A stretch of DNA of 64,000 nucleotides from Leidyana gryllorum EB-2025a (Eukaryota; Apicomplexa): NCBI GenBank assembly GCA_048772705.1, contig JBLWGC010000194.1, positions 1-64,000 of the forward strand, written 5' to 3'. Of the stretch, positions 24,955 to 37,274 are shown in pieces. Every line of letters starts with the position of its first letter. Position 1 is the first letter of the stretch. The position numbers and the translations under genes are program-made. Under the pieces are notes generated by a model. That model had not been told where the DNA came from. It did not search any database and saw only the letters and a list, made by a program, of their open reading frames with translations.

Positions 24955-26335
24955 TTAACCTTCTCCATAAAGAATTTCGGTGGCCAACAAGTAGACCGGC
25001 GGCTCAGTCTGGCCGGACCTTGGCCCCAAGACATAAGACACGAGACAGGGGGACCCGTGCTCAATTATCTCTGCATCTTGAACATACATGCGCACCTCGC
25101 TGGGTTGAGCAAAGTCAGTATCTGTACCACTCAGCTGCCAAACAACCGCCCATTCGTGTGCCTCTGGTGGACACTTTATCAGCAGAGATACAGCAGCTTG
25201 AAGTACACTCAGATCGGTTACTTTGGTACACCCAACCGAACAGTCAACAGTCGATAGGGCGCTCTGGGGGCCGCTAGTCGAAAAAGGTCGAGTAGTGGCC
25301 AGAGATGATCGTATCAGTGTTGATGAAGACATTGGTATGGCTTTAGAGAATCTGAATCGTTGTGCGTCTCCAATCAAAGAGTAAGGGGCTTAGGCTTACT
25401 CAATTATGCCGAGATTGGATGGCACCGATGGATCTTTGGGTCCGAAAGTTGGCACTGTTGAATTAAAACTTCTCTGGCCGAGATTGAAGTCCAGATCCAC
25501 CACCCCATATTGGTCACCCCCGACCAACACCTTCCACTGCTCCGTGTTCTCCATTCCCATGTGCAGTCGGCTGCGGTTGACACCAGTCGGGAACCTCGAG
25601 GGAAGATGTCCATCCGCCCCCACACGGTGAATCACAAGACGGCTGCCAGGACGCAAGTCGATTATGTATATGCACGACGATCACACGTACCGGAGGCCTT
25701 GATCGGAATTGTCGGCAATCGGCTTGAGGATTGAGAATAGTACGAAGCAAATGAGATTGAGAAGAGTCCACTGACAGGACAAAAACGGTCGTACGGAGCG
25801 AAGGCCTTCCAAACTTACGAAGCGGGTTCGAGTGTGTTCGCGCGGGGAGACGCGCTCGAAGCAAAGTGCTGAAATGACATTATGAGGCTGTCGGGAGAGG
25901 AACTCAGAGCTCACCGATGAGCCAAGGCCACGGTGGGACCAGACAGCCGATAACGAGGAGAAGGGCTGCGTGACGAGCGTCATCGGCGCCATCAACAAGA
26001 GTAAACGCCCCAGCAATATATGTATCCCAGAAGCGTCTCCATCGGCTGGTCGGCGGGTTGGGGGGTCCGGGTTCCACAATGATGGGCTCGATTTGCAGTG
26101 CTGCGACGGCCCGGACGATATCCTCTCGCATGGCTGCGGGAAGCCCGAAAACCTCTATTTCATCCAACTCTGTCTGTTGTTGCTCATCGTCAATGACCTC
26201 GTCAGGAATGTTGTTGGCATTCTCCACTTCTTCAACCTCGGAGTCGCGATCATTAGCGTCTTCACCGTCTTCAGTACCCTCCGCATCACGTATTTGGGTC
26301 CATCGTCGCCCGAAAAAGCGCCAGGGGCGCACCAT
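24955..26335 (-). CDS. Membrane protein, tandem paralogue A
   Basis: First ATG at 26,335 gives MVRPWRFFGRRWTQI, followed by an acidic stretch, a helix with LVDGADDARHAALLLVIGCL, a probable TM segment, and a second hydrophobic segment (LLNLICFVLFSILKPIADN) in a later exon. A soluble region follows with EQWKVLVGGDQYGVVDLDF and a Cys-containing domain (DCSVGCTKVTDLSVLQ, CPPEAHEWAVVWQL) ending YVLGPRSGQTEPPVYLLATE. At least four short introns split it. The layout, exon order and motifs match the next gene upstream (26,701-28,117), so the two are tandem duplicates. No known family is recognised; two hydrophobic segments suggest a membrane-anchored protein with a large lumenal or extracellular C-terminal domain. 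Confidence 0.75.
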
Positions 26336-26700
26336 CTGGGAGCTTTTGTCATTTTCACCTCCTCTCCACTCACCTCGCCAGACCCAATCACATCCGCCAA
26401 TAGCCTCCTCTATCAGCTTAAACACACACACCTATCTATTCTCCTACAGGAACTAAAGTATGGATTTCGCAACACTCAAAGTCTTGTTCAGCAACCTATT
26501 CTGGCGGTGATGTTCGACGCCACAACTGTTCCGTATTCCTGCCCTCCATTGCTCAACACTATAACAGGCTCTGCTTTGAGGCCGGGGGTAATCAGCGCAA
26601 TCCGTCACCCCAATGCTCTCACCACCGAGAAGGCGGTGACAAGAGGTTAGTCGCTTAGTGATGCAGCACAGAACTTTGCTGATAGGGATCTGCGAGCCTC
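26336..26700. other. Intergenic 365 bp between the paralogues
   Basis: Separates the stop of paralogue B from the start of paralogue A. Short ORFs on both strands are unconvincing. Presumably the 3' end of B and the promoter of A. Confidence 0.5.
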
Positions 26701-28117
26701 TCAGCCGAAACTGAAACCATTCCAGTTGAGGGGACTCTTCACTTTGGCCAGTGGCGGATGGTTGAGGTGGAGAATGTCCGTTCCTTCCAGAAAGAAGATG
26801 GGATCCCACTTATCTTCCCTGGGCCCCAGAACGTAGGCTAGTTTGCACTCTCGATTGAATCGGAGAGTGAGCTGTACATCTTGAATCCAAGTGCTCATGC
26901 TCCCTTCGTGCGTCAATTCACCAGTCTGAAGCTGCCAAAGCACAATCCACGTTGGGGCATTCGGAGGACACCTCGTAACCAGATGGATTCGTGACTGCAA
27001 CATGTTGAGGTCGTCGACTTGAACACATCCTGCTGTACAGTCAATGGTGATCAACTCGCGATCGTTTTGCTGCGGTATTTGCAGCGGATGGGTGCTGGCG
27101 AACGTTGACCGAATCACCGTGAAGTTTCGCACTTCAAAAGGGTGGTTCAACCTGAGTGGACACCGAGTTTGGGGCCGCTCGCTGACTCACGCACTCTATC
27201 ACGGCGGTTTTTGTTGGCAATTGGTCGTCCGCTGAGCGGTCTCTGCTCGGGAGGCCTAGAAATGGGAACTCGAGACGCTGAGGTTGGAAGTATGGGTCAG
27301 AGACAGCTCCTCCGTGGGTCACTGTCCACTGATTGGGGTCGTCCATATGAAAGCGCTGGAGACTGCAATCAGGGTCCAGGCGGAACCGAGGCGTCAGAGA
27401 GTCGACTGCGTGCTGAATGTGCATAACGGGCCTGACAGAGACGTTGCTTCATTCTTTCCCATTGAGCTCTCACACGAAGGGGATGTTGGCGGCCGTTAAC
27501 ATCCGGACCACCCAGATGGCGAGCATCAGCAGGTGAATGAGGAAGGCCTTTGAGGTGACATTGAAGTGTTGGTGCTTTCAACAGCGTCACCTACAGTCGT
27601 GCGCCGTGGGTTGACGCCGAATGGGTTGTCAGGATCCCAACGCTGTCCGCCCAGATGCAACATGCCAACCATTTGGGGGGTAACTAACGAGCTTCTTCCA
27701 GACGCATAGGATCTCCTCCTCCTCACCGTACCACATGGAAGACTCCAGGACAGACCGATCCGTGACGAAGAGACATGAAAAGCGCGATTGACAAGACACA
27801 AGGAACAGGAAGGCCGAAACTCGGATGTCGTCTCCACCATTAACGAGCAGAAAGCGACTGCGGGCCCATAAGGCACTCAAATACCAGAGGAAAGCTCGAC
27901 CTTCCACATTGCGACGTTCTTCGATCTGAAACGCACTGATAGCAGCGCGGGCTCCAATAGTAGCGGGCCTCCTGGTCGACACGATGGCGTTATGACCTGT
28001 CCCAGGCTCAAGACCCCAATCGTCGCTGTCACTAGAACTCTCCTCCTCGTCTGTTTCCACATCCTCTTGGGGTATGCGGTCCCAGCTGCGCCCGAACACC
28101 CGCCATAGACGAGGCAT
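26701..28117 (-). CDS. Membrane protein, tandem paralogue B
   Basis: ATG at 28,117 opens MPRLWRVFGRSWDRIPQ, clearly related to the start of paralogue A (MVRPWRFFGRRWTQI). An acidic Ser/Asp segment follows, then LVNGGDDIRVSAFLFLVSC (compare LVDGADDARHAALLLVIGC in A) and a TM segment. A later exon carries DPNQWTVTHGG. The last exon has the Cys region DCTAGCVQVDDLNMLQ and CPPNAPTWIVLWQL, ending YVLGPREDKWDPIFFLEGTD and a short extra tail. Sequence identity between A and B is moderate, so the duplication is not recent, yet exon order is kept. Function unknown. Confidence 0.72.
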
Positions 28118-28812
28118 GTCAGATTTTTGGATCCTTTGGATCAAGTCCGGGGCGGTTGAGGCTTCCAATCGGTCAAGAAATCACTATAGCGTGTTGGTCT
28201 AAACATGATGCTATCTAAGAAACGAAGTGAGTGAGCTGGGCTGGCCGGGGCCGCTGGCCTTCTCGGCACATTTGTTTCAGGAGTGGCAAGGCGAACCTCC
28301 AAATTGAGATCGGCTCCAGCCTTTTCGAGGAGGGAATTGTGCTAAGATTGGTAGAAGGGTTCTCAATCGTTGTGGGCCGGTGGTGGCCCGTCTCCCCCCT
28401 CCAGGCACCTGTGTGACTGGCTGGATTATTGGTGGCCAGTGGCTTTTCACAACGAGTCTCACCTCAGAAAGCCCGCAGCAACTGTACGAAGGGCTGGCCT
28501 GCTCGACCAAATAGGGTTGGAAGGTGCCAAGAAGGAGTCCGCTGAGCGGACAACTCCGCCAACACCTTCCATTCCTAACCACGTGGATGTTTCCAGTTGT
28601 TATCTTCTCGAGGCGGCTCATTGAAATACTGTGGCGGTGTTGCGCGTAAATAGTTTGGATGGCTCAGAAGTGTAGCTTAGACACCACTATCGATATAGCA
28701 ACCACCAGTACGATGGCAAAGATTCCATACTCTTTAAGCATCGTGAACCACGTTGAGGACCTATCCGGCCGGGACGGCAATGTTCGAGGAGAAAGAAGTG
28801 TGAGTGTGTGTC
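28118..28812. other. Intergenic 695 bp, no supported gene
   Basis: The longest gap in the gene-dense part. ORFs of up to 114 codons on the minus strand and 84 on the plus strand overlap in different frames and lack recognisable content. It could contain promoter sequence for paralogue B, the 3' UTR of the next gene, or a non-coding RNA. Confidence 0.45.
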
Positions 28813-30017
28813 TCACTTATTTAGGTGTTTCACTTTACTCGCCTCGGACTCCAATTTCTCTCGATTGGCGATGGATGCATCTTGACAGGCTTTGACCAGC
28901 GTCTGATCTCTGCGGATGATCTTGCCATGTTCGACCGCGCGGTCGCGCAGCGCCTAGAATATAGTGAGGAGACGGCTCTATTGTCACTTTCTCTCACCCC
29001 GACCGTTTCTGACATCCCCGTGACCACCTCTTCTCTGTCGTCTGTGGGTGTGGTTGTGGCTGCGGGTGCGGGTGCGGCTGTTTAGAGAGAGTGAACAGAA
29101 TCGAGTCTTCACTGGCTGTCAACCTACGCGCTTCTTTCTCCTTGGGCTTGGGCAGACTCGGTGGCGGCTCCACAGCTTGGACGACTTCGAAGGAGTCCAT
29201 GGCCCGAGTACCGTCCTGCGGAGGTGGTGCGCACTTAGGCAGCCATTCGTCCATCAATTGCTCATAATGATTGCGGATCTGACTCAGAGCTCTATCGATC
29301 AAACGCACTGTATCTGTGTTCGGGTTGTAAGTTTAGTGAGCAGCAAGAAGATTGTCTCACCCCCTTCGAGTTCCCACTTTTTGTGTTGTAGTTCAGCTTC
29401 GACACTGAGGATCTCCTAAGACGCGATGGTGAAAGGGCACGAGTATGAGAGGCGACGCTCACACTGCCAAGGCCCAATAAACAGGCGCGTCTCCAGATGG
29501 AATCGTCGGGTACCCCATGTGGTACGGGGGGGTACCGATCCCATTGGATCCGACTTTCCGTCTTACTCAAGCCTACCCTATTGCGTAGATAGACAATCTG
29601 TCGAGCACAAAAGGCGATAGTCGCTTGCTGTGTCTCGGTGGGCAGTTTCCTGCCCAAGTTTGCTTGCAGAGACGGCTCGTCATAGAGGATAGGGTGGGTG
29701 AGGGATTTGAGGGGGCCGCCTTCTTTGGGTTTGTGAGGCACGAGGGGCTCATGGCCGTAGTTGAGTTGTCTGACAGGTCCGACTTCTTGGCCCCAAGCCC
29801 CTTGTGTACGGCCATAGACGAGCATCTTAAACTCATCTTGTACGCCAACACAGTCGTACTCATCATCATCCCCACACTCTGGGAGATTCTCGCGGGCGTA
29901 CTCATACAGATTGGTCTCGGGTGGATGGACGACTTTTCGGGGCGGATCGGGCCTACGTATAGCATTTTCTGCAGCTGGCGCATTCTGCACCTGTTGCACC
30001 ATGTGGTTGTTCCTCAT
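28813..30017 (-). CDS. Unrecognised protein, helical C-terminus
   Basis: The first in-frame ATG is at 30,017 (MRNNHMVQQVQNAPAAEN); the open frame extends upstream only through non-ATG codons. The first exon encodes ETNLYEYARENLPECGDDDE, LVYGRTQGAWGQEVGPVRQL and AFCARQIVYLRNR. After introns come EILSVEAELQHKKWELEG, VRLIDRALSQIRNHYEQLMD, a Pro/Lys-rich linker with a His-Pro dipeptide run (PHPHPQPQPHPQ, near 29,060) and a final helix ending ASIANREKLESEASKVKHLN before TGA at 28,813. The splice pattern near 28,985-29,080 is uncertain. Alternating charged helices suggest a structural or complex subunit, but no family is recognised. It diverges from the 157-codon gene at 30,076. Confidence 0.65.
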
Positions 30018-30075
30018 CGCTGCAAACCTGTTGGCCACTTTTTGTGTCAATCCCCTTTATAATCCTTTCAATCAG
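30018..30075. promoter_or_regulatory. 58-bp divergent promoter region
   Basis: Separates the ATG at 30,017 (minus) from the ATG at 30,076 (plus). It contains a TATA-like TTTATAAT at 30,056-30,063, about 13 bp from the plus-strand ATG, and a T-rich CACTTTTTGTG. The plus ORF extends further upstream in frame, so the exact plus start is less certain. Confidence 0.45.
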
Positions 30076-30546
30076 ATGCTGGGTGGTCAAGTCCTTTATC
30101 CCTACTTCTACGCTCAACAACAACAACGATTCCCCCTCGTGCACCCGACAACTAATTTGCAACAAAGTCAACAAAACAAGAAACCGGTTGCCAAAGAGTT
30201 AGAAATGAGTGACAAAGCCAAAAGGGAGTTGGCTCAGATCGCCAACGAAGGATCCCAATATCTGGAAATTGCTAAAGCCTGTGACCAACTCCTGGAACGT
30301 CATCAGGATGGATTGGGTCTCCTCAATATTGATATACCCAGAATGCTCGAACATACATACTTCCCGGAACCCCATCGCCATCTCACCATTATGATGCTTG
30401 GATGCTTAGCGCTGCGTGCACGAATGACCTTCTTGGTGACATATCTGCGGCCTGTCTTGGACGTGCTGGAGAAGCATCCGAAGTTTATGACTGACGGTGA
30501 TTTCCTCGGAGCCATAAGGCTCATCAGTCGACTCAAAGCGAAATGA
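30076..30546 (+). CDS. Unrecognised 156-residue helical protein
   Basis: An intronless frame starting MLGGQVLYPYFYAQQQQRF. A short Gln/Pro-rich N-terminus leads into a helical domain (SDKAKRELAQIANEGSQYLE, ACDQLLERHQDGLG, LVTYLRPVLDVLEKHPKFMT). Upstream in-frame codons exist to 29,911, but that DNA is the first exon of the opposite gene, so the ATG at 30,076 is preferred. Its stop lies 14 bp from the stop of the convergent 30,561-32,952 gene. No family recognised; the helical hairpins could be a protein-interaction repeat. Confidence 0.6.
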   Translation: MLGGQVLYPYFYAQQQQRFPLVHPTTNLQQSQQNKKPVAKELEMSDKAKRELAQIANEGSQYLEIAKACDQLLERHQDGLGLLNIDIPRMLEHTYFPEPHRHLTIMMLGCLALRARMTFLVTYLRPVLDVLEKHPKFMTDGDFLGAIRLISRLKAK

Positions 30547-30560
30547 TCATCCGCAACAAC

Positions 30561-32952
30561 TCAAGAAGCTTCCTTTGGCACGGGGGCTGTGACAGACGTT
30601 CGCACCTCAAAGTGCGTAGTCACTCCATTGGACTCTTCCTTTCTCTTCTGAGTGTATTTCCTCTCACGCTTGCGCAGGAGCTCTATCGTTTTCCGCGCCT
30701 CGTCTTTCTCGCTTTGGGGGTCAACGAAGGATCCGGGAATCACAAACGGCTCTTCACCCTTCACACTGCCCACGCGGTTGAGGTCCACTCCTCCCATCCC
30801 TTCGCCACCGACCTTTGGCATTTTCACGTCTTCACCCGATGCCTTACGCTCGGCCTTAACCTCCTGATAATCCTTCAGTTGCTCAGCAACCACGTCTCTC
30901 AGTGAGCCGGGACTAAGCGCGGGCGCCCCACCCAGACTCGCAGCTGTACCCTTCAGACTCTTCTCCTGGACAAACTTGGGCAACTCTACCGACTTACGGG
31001 CTGCCACCGTCTTGGCGATCGCCGCTTTCGCCTTGGACAGCCCCGCTCCTTGCGATGCCATTGTGCTCTTGGCTGGGGGTGTCGACGGCGGACCCGCCTT
31101 GGGGAATGGGGGAGTGGGTACCTTGGACGGAGGGGGAGACTTCTCCTTCTCCTTCTCGGTCGTTTGTGGTGTGGCCACCTTGGAGGGTGGTGGTGTTTTG
31201 ATGGTTGGCGTTGCCGCCGGGGCCTTCACGTCTGGGGGTGATGTCTGTGTTGGAGGGGCGGGTGATGCAGCCTTGTCGGCTTCACCCTCACTTGGACCTC
31301 CTTGAGGCTCCCATCCAGGCACCACAGTCACATTGGTAGCCCTCGGCTCTTCTCCTTGCCCTTCTGCCGCCACCACCACCACACCCGAAGTCTCAGCTCC
31401 ATCAGCCTCCTTCGCGGTGGGAGCAGCTGGTTCAGTAGTCTCCTCAGCAGTCTCATTGGCTGAGGCGGCGGCCGCCGGTGAGGCGCCAGCCTCTGCAGGA
31501 GGGGCTTTCTGCTCAGTTTCATCGACATTCTCGGATGTACCGCTGATGGGTGCCGGGACGTTTTTGGGGGCGGTCCGGCCAGCTGTGCCTGCTTTGGGTT
31601 GCGGAGCTGGGATTTTGGATCGGGGAGGGCCAGCAGATTTGGTCAAGGCCGTTCCCTTCGCTTTGGGAGCGTTTTCAGGCTGTCGTCCCGTCTTGGTGAG
31701 GATTTTGGGAGCCGCTGTCTTGGGTACGGCTTTCTCGGCCACCTTGATGACTGGTGTGGGCGTCTCGGAGGTATTTTGGGACTGAACGATATTGATGTTG
31801 GGCCGTGACACGAGTCTGTCAACTTTGGCGGCGGCGGGCGATCTCTCGCTTGACATTGACTTTTGCAGATCCTTGACCTGTTCTATGACTTTGCTCGTTG
31901 ACGATCTCAGATCCGTGAAGTTTCCCGTGGTAGACTTGTCGACACTTCCAGATTGGGCAGTCCCAGACCGGTTGGGGTTTGGGGATATGGAACGCATCAC
32001 CTGACTACGCAGCGCGGCGGCTGGAGACTGTTGTAGTTTCTTAGCAGAGCCCCTCCGTGATTCAGAGATAATAGTACCTGGTTTCTGAAGCCCTTGTTGT
32101 GCTGCAGACTCCGCCGCGTGCTCGGCCTTGTCAGCCTCTTCCAGCAGCACTCGCATCCGATTGTTCCAGCAGGAACGCGCTTCGTACTGTTTGACGTCGG
32201 AGATGTCGAAAGCGGACTGCAAATCGAGACGTCCGGCTTTCTTCCATGCGCGCACCATTTTGGTCTCCAACGGAATTGGTCGAGGGAGAAACCGTCCTCC
32301 CCCGAGACACCGTTCCAGGATGCCGGGAGGTTGTCGATTGATTTTGATGGGCGGCGGTGGAGGTTCCAGCAGGATGGGTTTCAATATCGCCCGCTCTCGA
32401 CACTTCAAGTAGAGCTTATTGAACTCGTCGAGGAACTCCCGGCCTCGATCCATTCGAATCTGACTGAGGTTCTCGTGGCCCCGCAAGACATACGAGAGAT
32501 AGTCTCTGAGTTCCACAGCAAAGGCGAGAAGTATTGTGTACAGTTTCGGACTGAGGAAGAATGTTCTCCGGTTGAAGGCCGAGTCACCCAGACTTGAAAC
32601 TTCCTGACGGAAATTTGATCGGCGAAGCAACTCCACTTGCTTCGGCTGTAACGAAGACAGCTGCACAGAGAGATGACGAGCGGAGATTGAAAGTGGATCT
32701 CTCACTTTGATAAACTCCAGAGACGTCAGAAGCTCTTGCAACGAGTCCGAGAGAGTGTGAGCCTCACCCTCCATGCTAAAATGGGACGGTGGCATGCCAT
32801 ATTGGTAAGGAGAGCTCTTACACTGCGAGATTCTGAACGTGGAGGGCATCCGTATAGGAGTTCTCCACCTTCAAGTCACGGAGCCCCTGGCGTTGACGCA
32901 TCTGTAGCAGCTGCCGCAGCCTTGTCAGAGACGCCAAGGCAGCCAAAAGCAT
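30561..32952 (-). CDS. Large low-complexity protein with conserved N-terminal domain
   Basis: Starts at ATG 32,952 (MLLAALASLTRLRQLLQMRQ). One intron of about 45 nt (about 32,773-32,817) joins it to MEGEAHTLSDSLQELLTSLE. The first about 280 residues look globular and helical (LYTILLAFAVELRDYLSYVL, REFLDEFNKLYLKCRERAIL, then a PPPPP turn). From about residue 330 onward it is disordered, rich in Pro, Ala, Lys and Ser with repeated PPSKVPTP/KVATP-like motifs. The C-terminus is charged and helical (KTIELLRKRERKYTQKRKEE). The size and Lys/Pro-rich middle would suit a microtubule- or nucleic-acid-associated protein, but that is speculation. It follows PES1 on the same strand with a 182-bp gap. Confidence 0.75.
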
Positions 32953-33134
32953 GGTCAATGTAGAGTCATGTTGCTGCACACACGAGTTCACGAGTAGACG
33001 CCGTTTTCACAGGGCGCTTACTTTGAGTAATGATGAAGGAGTGCCACATGTTCGAGATTGAGGTTCTGTCATTGGGGATGGGGGGTTTGTGGGGTAGTGT
33101 TTGTGAACAATTTGAAGTACGACACAAGTGCATG

Positions 33135-34910
33135 TCACGCTTTCTCCCGCCGTCTGGCTTTGAGTTTGTCAGCTTGAGCCTTCTCAGCTTTCTCTCGTTT
33201 CTGTGAGAAAGAATAAATTCCGGTGTGACACATTGAGGACAGTCGCTTACCTCGACGCGTTCGTACATTTGCCGCTTCTTGCGCGGGAGAGCCATCTTCC
33301 CTCTGACACGGGCGGTCTCCTCTCTGGTGAAGCACAGCAGAATATGAGAGAGACGGGAGAATCGCGAATACTTACTGTTTCTGCTCTTTGGCTTTGCGAA
33401 TTTGCACCAGTTTCTCGCCGAGCTCTTTCTCGCCAGACGGCTTGGCCGGCACTTCAACGGTGGACGGGATGGCGGTCGCCTCCACGATGGCCGTAACCTC
33501 CTCGTGCAGAGTGTCGCCGGCAGCAGTGCCGAGCAACGCGTCTTTGCTCAGGGCGCCCGCCTCCAGACCCACCTCGGCAAGACTCTCACGGACAGACTTG
33601 CCAGCCCATTCCTCGAGCACCTTGCGTTGCTCAGGAACGTAACCTTCGGCTTCGTCATCGACGAAAGGTGACAGGTGAGGTGGCGGGGTTGCGCCAGGAC
33701 GATAGGGCACGGTGGGAATGAGCTCAGCCACATTGATACAGTCAAAGACCCACTGGGGCACCACCAAGATTCTGTCTTGGATGTTGTCAATTTTCAAGGC
33801 GGCGATCGCACTCTCTGGCCTATCCAGAACATGATGGGTGATTCTGGCGTCCTTCATGTTCAGCACACTCATCGGTTTGTGGAAAGACTCGTCAATGACG
33901 GGCTCATCGAAACCAACGAGTTTGGCACCGCAAGCTTTCAGACAGAAGACCATCTGCCATATGGGGGTGTCTCGACTGACATACAATACTTGTTTCTCGA
34001 AGAGACGGCGTCTCTTGACCGCGTCGGCCGAGTCACTTTGCAGAGGCGAAGTCTCAGACTTGGAGGAGAAAGGGTTCGTGGCGGGCGAGGACTCGTCGCC
34101 TCCCTCAACCGGAGCCAAAGCAATGTTCAGCCAGCGACCTGCAGCCAAGCGAGCTTTATTGGTCACTATGTTGGCCGGGGGGTACTGATAGCCGCACATC
34201 TTGTACAGCTTATACAAAACGAAGCGCAGAAGCTCGGTATACAGCTGCAAAAATGTCGCCATGACCTTGAGGTCAACATCGTGGTCCTTGGAAACTGGGA
34301 ACTCGTGGGGCGAGAGCCAGACAACCTTCACTCCCTTGACGGTGGCCTGATAGTAATAGCCCTTGATGGATGCAAAAACTTTGTCCAAGCACCCCTGATC
34401 GGCGATCAATGCCATCCATTGGTCCAACAATATCCGACATTCGGTGACCAATTCCCCTGTGATGGAATCGTCGTTTGCAACGGGAAGGTTAGCGAAAAGG
34501 GCTATGCAACTCAAAGCATCGTCCAAATCCCCCAAAGCGTACTCCAAAGTTGGATAACGCTCCTTGATGATATGTGCTAAGCCCGGCCGGCTCGCCTCCG
34601 CGCGTTCAGCAATCGTTCGCGCTCTGTGGAACTCCTGTTTGCAAACGGCCTTGCGGACCCGCCGTTTGGCCACCTTGTCCGCCCGGAAGGTTTCAAGCAA
34701 AGGTTCGTGGGCTAAGTGAGTAATATCCTTGGCATGATAATAAACCTTGTCACGCCCAGCCAACTTCCTCTTTGGTACTCTCGGAAAGATACCCTTCAGA
34801 ATACATAGCTTCCTAAAGTCCGCGAGCGATACACCCAGACGTCGAAGTGCCTTGGCGCGCGACACGTACAACGCCGCTTCCCCCGTTCGTGGCCTCCACG
34901 GTTTCACCAT
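33135..34910 (-). CDS. PES1: Pescadillo homologue (ribosome biogenesis)
   Basis: Nucleolar scaffold of the PeBoW (Pes1-Bop1-WDR12; yeast Nop7-Erb1-Ytm1) complex, needed for 27S/32S pre-rRNA processing and 60S assembly. The Pescadillo N-terminal domain is evident: SRAKALRRLGVSLADFRKLC, ILKGIFPRVPKRK, IIKERYPTLEYALGDLDDAL, IKGYYYQATVKGVKVVWLSP. A BRCT domain follows (LFEKQVLYVSRDTPIWQMVF through ILVVPQWVFDCINV). After two short introns (about 33,325-33,375 and 33,202-33,250) a basic tail ends KAQADKLKARRREKA. The ATG at 34,910 (MVKPWRPRTGEAAL) agrees with the usual start just before the first conserved block. Length is close to that of yeast and human proteins. It starts 34 bp after the PPKL stop on the same strand. 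Confidence 0.97.
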
Positions 34911-34944
34911 GGCACTCAAAAAACGGGCGAAAATTTCAAAGGGA

Positions 34945-37241
34945 TCATATGAAGGGCTCTGAACTATCTCGGATCTTCCGGGCGGGTCTGGGGGGTGTAG
35001 CCGGACGATCCGACAATGACAGCCTGTGAGAGAGAGACAGCAATGAGAGAGAGCTCTCCCCGCGCGCATCCGACTTACCATTGGCTCTTCGCCTCTGTTC
35101 GATCTGGGGGATAGATTATCTTGGGCACTACCGTTAAGTCGCGTCTAATGAATAGGAGAGCTCCAGCATTCTTGTGATTGCAGTAGTCGGTGGCTGCGAA
35201 AGAGAGAGACAGAGAGTTGAGTCGAGAGGAACGGTGTGTCTGTGCTTTGTATTTACCGGAGAATAGAGTAATCAAACGGCCACCAGCAAATCGCTCAAAG
35301 CCATCATGTACACACTCATGGGCTCGGATGATAAGGCACAAGTTATTCCGGGAGTTGAAGTCATGCACTCTATCCGGACCAAACTTCACAATATGGCCAG
35401 CGCGGTCGGGGTCGCGGATGTCATTAGGAATGATGCCAAAAACGGAATCGTTTTCCGTTGGATCACTCCAAAGTAAGTCAGTTACGCGTTGTTCCTGCAA
35501 CAGTGAGTAGTTTACGGCTCCGCCCACCGACAAACTCATTTACCAAAGGAGTGCTGGGGGACTGAGATACTTTGAGAGGTCTGGGAATCTCGGTGATATC
35601 CTGGATACTCGATACAGATCCACCGATGCCTCCGTGGATGCACAAAATCTTATCCTCAATCACGGCCCCCAGCGGGAGGTATTCGAACATCTTGATTGCA
35701 GAGACACACACAATCAAACGTCAGTGTGCAGAGAGCTAGCAGCTTACCAAGTTGAAGGCTCTCCAACAACTCTGTGGATCATCGACATCTTCGGATAGTC
35801 GGTTACGACACTCATCCTTGAACCCATAGGTGCAATTGATCACAGGATCTTCATGATTCCCACGAATCAAGTGCACTTGCTTCGGGTACTTTAGCTTGAG
35901 CGTTAGTAACAGACATATCACTTCCAGACTGCGCAAGATATGATATGGCTTAGTGGCTGACTCGGTTCACATACCTGTGATGCCCCCGATCCACATAGTC
36001 ACCCAGGAAAAGGTAATCATTGCAGTCTATATCACCGTGAATGCGATCCATTTCTGGTGGCAGATCATTCTCGTCCTGCCAATCCTCCTCAACTGGACAT
36101 TTGTATGTCCCAAACAATCTCATTAGGTCATAGAATTGACCGTGGATATCGCCATACACTGATTGTCGACCAACACAGATGAAGGGTATTGCAAGCGTGC
36201 GTTACCTTTGATAGGTGCCCGCAACTTCAACACCATTTCCTCTTGCCGAAAAATGTCAGTGCACCGTTGAATCAATAACTTGACTTCATCCCAACTTAAG
36301 CAGAACAAACTTTGACTATTGAACTCCCGTTCGATCCGTTGAAGAGTGATATTGGGCTGCACAGCGGGCGGCTCCAAGCAGTCGAGGGTCCGGCGGCACT
36401 TACCCGTAAGAGACGGCATAGAAATGTGTCTGCAAGCCCATCAGGTTGCTCGTCAACTGCAGGCAATCCATGCCCCGCTTGCAATGGTGTCTGGTGGCAC
36501 CTAATCTTCTTGCTTTCGTCTGCGAGTCTATCAATGCTGATCTTCCGGACCAAAGTTGAAAAGTCCGGGTTGTGTGGACTGTCCACCTTGGTGTGGACGT
36601 GACTCGCCATTCGCACATTGTTATCCCTCATTGGCGTAGAAGCGGTTCGTCCCATTGGTGGCGCCGTTCTGTTCACGACACCGAACATTGTAGAAGAAGG
36701 AAGAGTGTCTCCAAAGCTCACGCTGTAACTGGAGCTCGGCGGCTTCCCACACTCTGACTGCCCCGCATATGACTATCGGGAGGTTGAGACGGAGTCAGAG
36801 CAGACTGAGTCGGCTGAGCCCGACGATTTGGGCGGCCAGCTCCCCAAGTCTCGAGTAGTGCTGGGTAACAGAGGAAGGGTCGGGCCGGATTCGAGTTGGA
36901 GGTCTCACCTGCGATGTCCAGACATTGCAAATCTCCCGTTGGATGCGACTGGGTCTGATGATCAAACCCTCCGAAAGTATACAAAGCTGTCTGGTTGGTC
37001 CACGACGCATGGCGGAACTGAGAGTGGAAAGGAAGTTTTTGTTTGTTTGAGAGAGAGAGAGGTTGTCTCTCGTTCAGCTTACTCGTCCCATTCCGGCCAG
37101 ACACTTCCATTCGCAACCTTCTGTGTCATATACAGCTGTGGGCAGCTGCTTTCCCACGTCCTCCTCTCTTCCGCCACAGATAAACATTCGGGTACCGATG
37201 AAGGACGCAGCTGAAAGTGGTGGGGGAGACATGGCATTGGC

Positions 37242-37274
<33 letters not shown>

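Noticed and set aside
29911-30075. Upstream extension of the 30,076-30,546 protein
   Set aside because: It is antisense to the first exon of the opposite gene; the ATG at 30,076 is more plausible, although an extension cannot be excluded.
34911-35081. N-terminal extension of Pescadillo beginning [15 protein letters not shown]
   Set aside because: That DNA is the last intron and last exon of PPKL in another frame; Pescadillo proteins begin close to the conserved GEAALYVSRAKALRRL block.
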